Positions 59,961 to 64,000 of a DNA stretch of 64,000 nt are shown piece by piece (position 1 is the stretch's first letter; every line of letters starts with the position of its first letter). The notes beneath the pieces were generated by a model. That model searched no databases. It saw nothing but the letters and a program-made list of their open reading frames with translations, and had not been told where the DNA came from. The position numbers were made by a program, and so were the translations under genes. The stretch spans positions 30,509 through 94,508 of the forward strand of contig URAS01000012.1 of the NCBI GenBank assembly GCA_900545825.1, given 5' to 3'. This DNA comes from an uncultured Actinomyces sp. (GTDB taxonomy: Bacteria; Actinomycetota; Actinomycetes; Actinomycetales; Actinomycetaceae).

Positions 59961-60830
59961 TTACCGGCCGATGATGTCCATCGTGTCGGGGTGGGAGCCC
60001 TGGCGGCCGTCCTCGCCGCGGTCGAGGCCGTTGAGGGCGGCGGTCCACTCGGGCGTCAGCTGGAAGTCGAAGACGTCGAAGTTCTCGCGGATCCGCTCGG
60101 GGTGGACTGACTTGGGGAAGACGACGTCGCCGCGCTCGATCGCCCACCGCAAGACGACCTGGGCGGGGGTGCGGCCGGCCTCCTTCGCCACCTTAAGGAC
60201 GACGGGATCGTCGAGGACGGCGCCGCGCGCCAGGGGAGACCATGCTTCGGTGACGATGCCGTGGGTGGCGCCGAACGCGCGGACCTGGTTATTCGCCAGG
60301 TAGGGGTGGGCTTCGATCTGGTTGACCTCGGGGACGACGCCGACCTCGTCGATAAGGCGCAGCAGGTGGGCGACCTGGAAGTTCGACACGCCAATGTGGC
60401 GGGCGCGGCCGTCGTCGAGGAACTCCGTGAGGACCCGCCACGTCGCCGGGAAATCGCCGCCGTAGCGCGTCGGCAGCGGCCAGTGGATCAGGAATAAGTC
60501 GACATAGTCGGTGCCGAGGTCGCGGAGGCTTTGGTCGAAGCTGCGGCGCGCGTCGTCAGGCACGTGGTTGCCGTTGTTGAGCTTCGTCGTGAGGAAAATG
60601 TCTTTGCGCGGCACGCCGGACTCTGCGATCCCGCGGCCGACCTCGGCCTCGTTGTGGTACATCTGCGCCGTGTCGATGTGACGAATCCCCACCTCGAGGG
60701 CGATTTTCACGGCCGCGGTCGCGTCGGCGGGGTCGACCTTGTACGTGCCGAAACCGAACTGCGGGATCGATCCTCCGTCGCGAAGCGGAACCCGGGGCAC
60801 TGCGGGTGTGGGGGAGGCGGGCTGGACCAT
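59961..60830 (-). CDS. Aldo/keto reductase (2,5-diketo-D-gluconate reductase type)
   Basis: NADPH-dependent reduction of aldehydes or ketones; 289 aa TIM barrel. Signature 1 is GIRHIDTAQMYHNEAEVGRG, with the catalytic Asp and Tyr. The active Lys is in LTTKLNNGNH and the His in DLFLIHWPLP. IGVSNFQVAHLLRL, VNQIEAHPYL and the cofactor block VVFPKSVHPERIREN follow. GGAG lies 6 nt before the ATG. Physiological substrate unknown; it stands alone. Confidence 0.93.
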   Translation of the reverse strand: MVQPASPTPAVPRVPLRDGGSIPQFGFGTYKVDPADATAAVKIALEVGIRHIDTAQMYHNEAEVGRGIAESGVPRKDIFLTTKLNNGNHVPDDARRSFDQSLRDLGTDYVDLFLIHWPLPTRYGGDFPATWRVLTEFLDDGRARHIGVSNFQVAHLLRLIDEVGVVPEVNQIEAHPYLANNQVRAFGATHGIVTEAWSPLARGAVLDDPVVLKVAKEAGRTPAQVVLRWAIERGDVVFPKSVHPERIRENFDVFDFQLTPEWTAALNGLDRGEDGRQGSHPDTMDIIGR

Positions 60831-61029
60831 GGCTACTCCTTGAGGTCACGAGTTGGTGCCCCCATTGTCCGCCCAAATCGCCCGACGCGTGCAGAATTGC
60901 GGCCGACCTGGGACGAAACCGGGGGAGACGTCGCGAAGACGGACGCGGGATGGAACCCGGGCGGGAACGTGGGCAACGCGACGGTGCGCGGATTTCGGGC
61001 AGGCGGCCGCCGACAGGCAGGATAGAGGT

Positions 61030-62601
61030 ATGGCATCCCTCCTGGCGGACAATGCTCTGCTCACGATTCTCCTCGTCGTCACCCTGGGGGCGCTCCTCGG
61101 CGCCATCAAATTCGGGCCGATCAAGCTCGGCGCGGCCGGCGCCCTGTTCGTCGGCCTCGCGGTCGGCGCCGCGGTGCCCGACACGGGCGACGGCCTCGAA
61201 CTCATTCAGGCGCTCGGCCTCGCGCTCTTCGTCTATACGGTCGGGCTGGCGGCCGGCGCCACATTCTTCCGTGACCTGCGAAAACAGGGCGGCCTGTTCG
61301 CGGCGGCCGCGGGAATTCTCGTCCTCATCGGCGGGGTCGCTTTCGCCCTCGGCAAGGCGTTCGGCCTGGACTCGGCCTACATCACCGGCGCCTACGCGGG
61401 CGCGCTAACGTCGACGCCGGCGCTCGCGGCCGCCAACGACGCGGCCGGCAACTCGATGCCCGGCGTCGGCTACGCGATCGGATACCCGGTCGGCGTCGTC
61501 GTGACGATCCTCGTCGTTTCGGCGATTGTCGGGAAGAAGTGGCCGGGAAAGAAGGACACGCCCTCGCTGGCCGGCGCGACGCTGAAGGCGCGGACGATCG
61601 CCGTCGAGAACGCGATCTCGCTGCGTCACATCCCCGGCTGGCGCGAAGGCAGCGTCCGCCTGTCCTACCTGCGCCGCGACGGGCGTACCCGCGTTGTCTC
61701 GCCCGGCGAGGAACTGCTGCCCGGCGACCGCGTCCTCCTCGTTTCGACCGACGATGTCGCCGGCCCCGCGATCGCGGCGCTGGGTTCCGAGGTCGAGGAC
61801 GAACACCTGGAAGCCCACCGCGAAGAGGTCGACTTCCGCTACTTCCTCGTGTCGAACAAGAAACTCATGGGCCGCACCGTCGGCGAACTGGGTGTCGCCG
61901 CGAAGTTCGGCGGCGTCGTCATGCGCGTCCAGCGTGGCGACCTCGAGCTGCTGGCCGCCGACGACCTCGCCCTCGAACCCGGCGACCGGGTCCTCGTTGT
62001 CGCCGAACGCGACGAGCTCGACAACATTGCGACATTCTTCGGCGACTCGCAGCGCGACGTCTCCGAGGTTGACCCGCTGGGCTTCGGTCTGGGCCTCACT
62101 CTCGGCCTGTTTGCCGGGCTCATCAGCTTCACCCTGCCCGGTGGCGCGCCCTTCACCCTGGGGATGGCGTGCGGGCCGCTGATCGTCGGCATGATCCTCG
62201 GGTCGCTGCAGCGCACCGGCTCCCTCGTGTGGATCCTCCCGCAGCCCGCGAACCTCACCGTGCGCCAGCTGGGCCTCATGATCTTCCTCGTCGCCGTCGG
62301 CCTGGCGTCCGGTCCCGCCTTCGCGAAAAACGCGTTCACCCTCGTCGGCGTGAAGATCGGGGTCGTCGCGATCGCCGTGGTCGTCGTCGGCGCGATCGGG
62401 ATCGTCCTCGCCGGGCGGGCGCTCGGCCTCTCCGCCCAACGGACGACGGGGGCGCTCGCGGGCTTCGTCGGGCAGCCGGCGATCCTCGCCTACGCGTCCG
62501 CCCGCGTCGCCGACGAACGCATCGAGGCCGGTTACGCCGCCCTCTTCGCGTTCTCCATCATCATCAAGATCCTCGTCATCGCCGTGATCGCCGCCCTCTA
62601 G
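61030..62601 (+). CDS. AAE-family putative transporter with TrkA_C domains
   Basis: A 523-aa membrane protein of the aspartate-alanine exchanger family (YidE/YbjL/AspT). Two membrane halves, each of four to five TM helices (residues 1-180 and 345-523), repeat the block ALGLALFVYTVGLAAGATFF / QLGLMIFLVAVGLASGPAFA. Between them are two TrkA_C-like regulatory domains (VVSPGEELLPGDRVLLVSTD and LALEPGDRVLVVAERDELDN). TSTPALAAANDAA is the conserved half-site loop. I start at the ATG at 61030 because the upstream frame is not conserved. Substrate unknown; family members exchange dicarboxylic amino acids. Confidence 0.87.
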   Translation: MASLLADNALLTILLVVTLGALLGAIKFGPIKLGAAGALFVGLAVGAAVPDTGDGLELIQALGLALFVYTVGLAAGATFFRDLRKQGGLFAAAAGILVLIGGVAFALGKAFGLDSAYITGAYAGALTSTPALAAANDAAGNSMPGVGYAIGYPVGVVVTILVVSAIVGKKWPGKKDTPSLAGATLKARTIAVENAISLRHIPGWREGSVRLSYLRRDGRTRVVSPGEELLPGDRVLLVSTDDVAGPAIAALGSEVEDEHLEAHREEVDFRYFLVSNKKLMGRTVGELGVAAKFGGVVMRVQRGDLELLAADDLALEPGDRVLVVAERDELDNIATFFGDSQRDVSEVDPLGFGLGLTLGLFAGLISFTLPGGAPFTLGMACGPLIVGMILGSLQRTGSLVWILPQPANLTVRQLGLMIFLVAVGLASGPAFAKNAFTLVGVKIGVVAIAVVVVGAIGIVLAGRALGLSAQRTTGALAGFVGQPAILAYASARVADERIEAGYAALFAFSIIIKILVIAVIAAL

Positions 62602-62658
62602 CGGGCCGCCCTCCGAAGGCCCGGCAGGGTGAGATCGCTCACCGGAGGGCGTCCTCGC

Positions 62659-62688
62659 TTGAGGAGCCCGGCCGCGGCCTGCTAGCGT
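62659..62688 (+). promoter_or_regulatory. Candidate promoter of rplJL
   Basis: TTGAGG (62659-62664) and TAGCGT (62683-62688) with an 18-nt spacer stand immediately before the L10 leader. The -35 is close to consensus and the -10 is weak. Confidence 0.45.
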
Positions 62689-62692
62689 GGGG

Positions 62693-62812
62693 CACGCCCA
62701 AGACCGCCGGTTGTGCCGAAAGGCGCCGAAGTCCGCATTGCGGGGCCAGCGCAGGTGAACGATGCTCGACGGCTCCATGCCGTCTGCCCCGCCGCCTGCG
62801 CGGGGTTTTTCC
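62693..62812 (+). ncRNA. Ribosomal protein L10 leader
   Basis: The segment AAGACCGCCGGTTG, then GAAAGGCGCCGAAG and GCGCAGGTGAACGATG, precedes rplJ and has the conserved kink-turn and stem pieces of the L10 leader bound by the L10-L12 complex. It is followed by CCCCGC-N5-GCGCGGGG and T5 (62787-62810), an intrinsic terminator, so control may work by attenuation. Confidence 0.82.
62787..62810 (+). terminator. Attenuator in L10 leader
   Basis: CCCCGC pairs with GCGGGG and is followed by TTTTT, 38 nt before the rplJ start. Read-through must be allowed for expression of rplJL. Confidence 0.75.
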
Positions 62813-62847
62813 GTATCCGGGACCGGCCGTGACACGGAAGGAGGGTT

Positions 62848-63369
62848 ATGGCTAAGCCCAATAAGGATGCGGTTATCGCCGAGCTGGAAGAGAAGTTCCG
62901 TTCCAGCTCCGCCCTGCTGCTGACCGAATACCGCGGCCTGACCGTTGCCCAGCTGACCGAGCTGCGTAACGCTCTGCGCGCGAACGCCACCTACTCCGTC
63001 ACGAAGAACACGCTCGCCCGTATCGCCGCGAAGAACGTCGGTATGGACTACCTGGTTGACGAACTCAAGGGCCCCACGGGCATCGTTTTCGTCACCGGCG
63101 AGGCGGTTGACGCCGCCAAGGTGCTGCGCGACTTCGCGAAGGAGAACGACAAGCTGGTCCTCAAGGCCGGCTCTATGGATGGGAAGCTCCTGGACGCCGA
63201 GGGCGTCAAGCAGCTCGCCGAGCTCGACTCGCGCGAGGTCACGCTGGCCAAGCTGGCTGGCGCGTTCATCGCCAAGCAGTCGCAGGCCGCCGCGCTGTTC
63301 AATGCTCCCGCCACCAAGATGGTCCGTACCATCGACGCCCTGCGCGAGAAGCAGGAAAAGGCCGCCTAA
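62848..63369 (+). CDS. rplJ: 50S ribosomal protein L10
   Basis: Base of the ribosomal stalk; anchors L7/L12 dimers to the large subunit. 173 aa, normal length. Family start MAKPNKDAVIAELEEKFRSS with LLLTEYRGLTVAQLTELRNA and YSVTKNTLARIAAKNVGMDY. The C-terminal helix that binds L12 follows TKMVRTIDALREKQEKAA. GGAAGGAGG precedes the ATG. Confidence 0.98.
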   Translation: MAKPNKDAVIAELEEKFRSSSALLLTEYRGLTVAQLTELRNALRANATYSVTKNTLARIAAKNVGMDYLVDELKGPTGIVFVTGEAVDAAKVLRDFAKENDKLVLKAGSMDGKLLDAEGVKQLAELDSREVTLAKLAGAFIAKQSQAAALFNAPATKMVRTIDALREKQEKAA

Positions 63370-63432
63370 GGCGACCTCCCAGAAACCAAGAATTTCTGCG
63401 CATCGCGCAGGCCATACGAAAGGAAACCACTC

Positions 63433-63819
63433 ATGGCTAAGCTTTCCGCCGATGAACTGCTGGACGCCTTCAAGGAAATGACGCTGCTCGAGCTCTCGGA
63501 CTTCGTCAAGAAGTTCGAGGAGACCTTCGACGTTGAGGCCGCCGCTCCGGCCGCCGTCGCCGTCGCCGCTCCGGGCGCTGCCGCCGCCGAAGAGGCCGAA
63601 GAGAAGACCGAGTTCGACGTCGTCCTCGAGGACGCCGGCGCCAAGAAGATCGGTGTCATCAAGGTTGTCCGCCAGCTCATCCCGGGCCTGGGCCTGAAGG
63701 ACGCCAAGGAGCTCGTCGAGGCCGCCCCGAAGGCGATCCTCGAAGGCGCCAACAAGGAAGACGCCGAGAAGGCCAAGGCCGACCTCGAAGAGGCCGGCGC
63801 CAAGGTTACGCTCAAGTAA
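63433..63819 (+). CDS. rplL: 50S ribosomal protein L7/L12
   Basis: Stalk protein that recruits translation factors; 128 aa. N-terminal dimerisation domain LSADELLDAFKEMTLLELSD, an Ala/Pro/Val-rich hinge, and the C-terminal domain EKTEFDVVLEDAGAKKIGVI with KVVRQLIPGLGLKDAKELVE. GAAAGGA precedes the ATG, 63 nt after rplJ. A strong terminator follows. Confidence 0.98.
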   Translation: MAKLSADELLDAFKEMTLLELSDFVKKFEETFDVEAAAPAAVAVAAPGAAAAEEAEEKTEFDVVLEDAGAKKIGVIKVVRQLIPGLGLKDAKELVEAAPKAILEGANKEDAEKAKADLEEAGAKVTLK

Positions 63820-63833
63820 CTGTTTCGCCTGAG

Positions 63834-63870
63834 AAAAGCCCCGGCGCGGATGATCCGCGCCGGGGCTTTT
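63834..63870 (+). terminator. Rho-independent terminator after rplL
   Basis: AAAAGCCCCGGCGCGGA and TCCGCGCCGGGGCTTTT form a 17-bp perfect stem with a 3-nt loop, running into a T-tract. Confidence 0.96.
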
Positions 63871-63878
63871 CTATGGCC

Positions 63879-63916
63879 GTGAACGTGATCCTTTCGTCCG
63901 CTTTCGTCACGTTAAC
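63879..63916. repeat. GTGAACGTGA palindrome, copy 3 (long spacer)
   Basis: GTGAACGTGA and TCACGTTAAC with an 18-nt spacer, just after the rplL terminator; GCGTGAAC follows. It is related to the palindromes after the oleate hydratase genes. Confidence 0.6.
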
Positions 63917-63971
63917 GCGCGTGAACAGTCTCTGGCAGGCTGGTTGTGAGCCGTGCAGGAAGGAGGCTGTT

Positions 63972-64000
63972 ATGCCTGATTTCGTGATGGATCCGCGTGT
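63972..64000 (+). CDS. Start of an unidentified gene (3' truncated by window edge)
   Basis: ATG at 63972 with the strong ribosome-binding site GGAAGGAGG 5 nt upstream opens a frame reading MPDFVMDPR to the window end. The good site and position after a terminator make it a likely real start. Nine codons are too few to name a product. Confidence 0.5.

Overview
The window is GC-rich DNA from a high-GC Gram-positive actinobacterium, most likely in or near the Actinomycetaceae. The evidence is a class C sortase fimbrial cluster with LPXTG pilins, an actinobacterial-type inositol-1-phosphate synthase beside a PadR regulator, a SenX3-RegX3 two-component system, an 11-nt-repeat PHO box, HrcA/CIRCE control of Hsp20, and a TPP riboswitch ahead of a thiamine ABC transporter. 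The genus cannot be fixed from the sequence alone. I see no tRNA, rRNA, transposase, phage gene or CRISPR array.

Layout. 0-4.3 kb: the 3' end of a catalase gene, an unrecognised protein, an S66 LD-carboxypeptidase, a decayed ABC exporter and a TetR regulator. 4.3-9.5 kb: a tandem duplication carrying two oleate hydratase genes, each with its own upstream operator-like repeat and downstream hairpins, followed by a small membrane protein resembling Pyr4/PaxB transmembrane terpene cyclases. 9.8-16.4 kb: a sortase-assembled pilus cluster (tip pilin, shaft pilin, sortase C) whose tip gene has a one-base frameshift and whose upstream region holds an 18-G homopolymer. 16.4-18.6 kb: a D-lactate-type dehydrogenase and a stand-alone PTS IIC protein. 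18.8-22.9 kb: pstSCAB behind a PHO box. 23.2-28.9 kb: a LacI regulator, an operator array and a five-gene operon (permease, sugar isomerase, KdgK-type kinase, hexulose-phosphate synthase, hexuloisomerase). This block looks less GC-biased by eye and may have been acquired.

29-36.9 kb: a radical SAM/SPASM enzyme with a His-Gly repeat, a PadR-Ino1 open reading frame without an intervening stop, regX3-senX3, a YagU-like protein, dcd and an unknown. 37-43.5 kb: an Mrp Na+/H+ antiporter operon (mrpA-B fusion, C, D, E, F, G) with one apparent frameshift in mrpA. 44-48.2 kb: TPP riboswitch and thiBPQ. 48.2-53 kb: a secreted beta-propeller protein, a GalT-like DUF4921 protein, an orphan adenine methyltransferase and an ACT-domain protein. 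53-57.5 kb: an envelope-stress locus of Asp23-family proteins, AmaP-like and DUF2273-like membrane proteins, CsbD, an ECF sigma factor and an anti-sigma protein fused to an Asp23-like domain. 57.8-64 kb: a secreted unknown, a GGCT-like protein, CIRCE-hsp20, an aldo/keto reductase, an AAE-type transporter, then the L10 leader, rplJ, rplL and the start of one more gene.

Across the window a palindromic intergenic element of exactly 69 bp, with ends GAAACGCTCACC and GGTGAGCGTTTC, occurs four times. Three copies sit between convergent genes.
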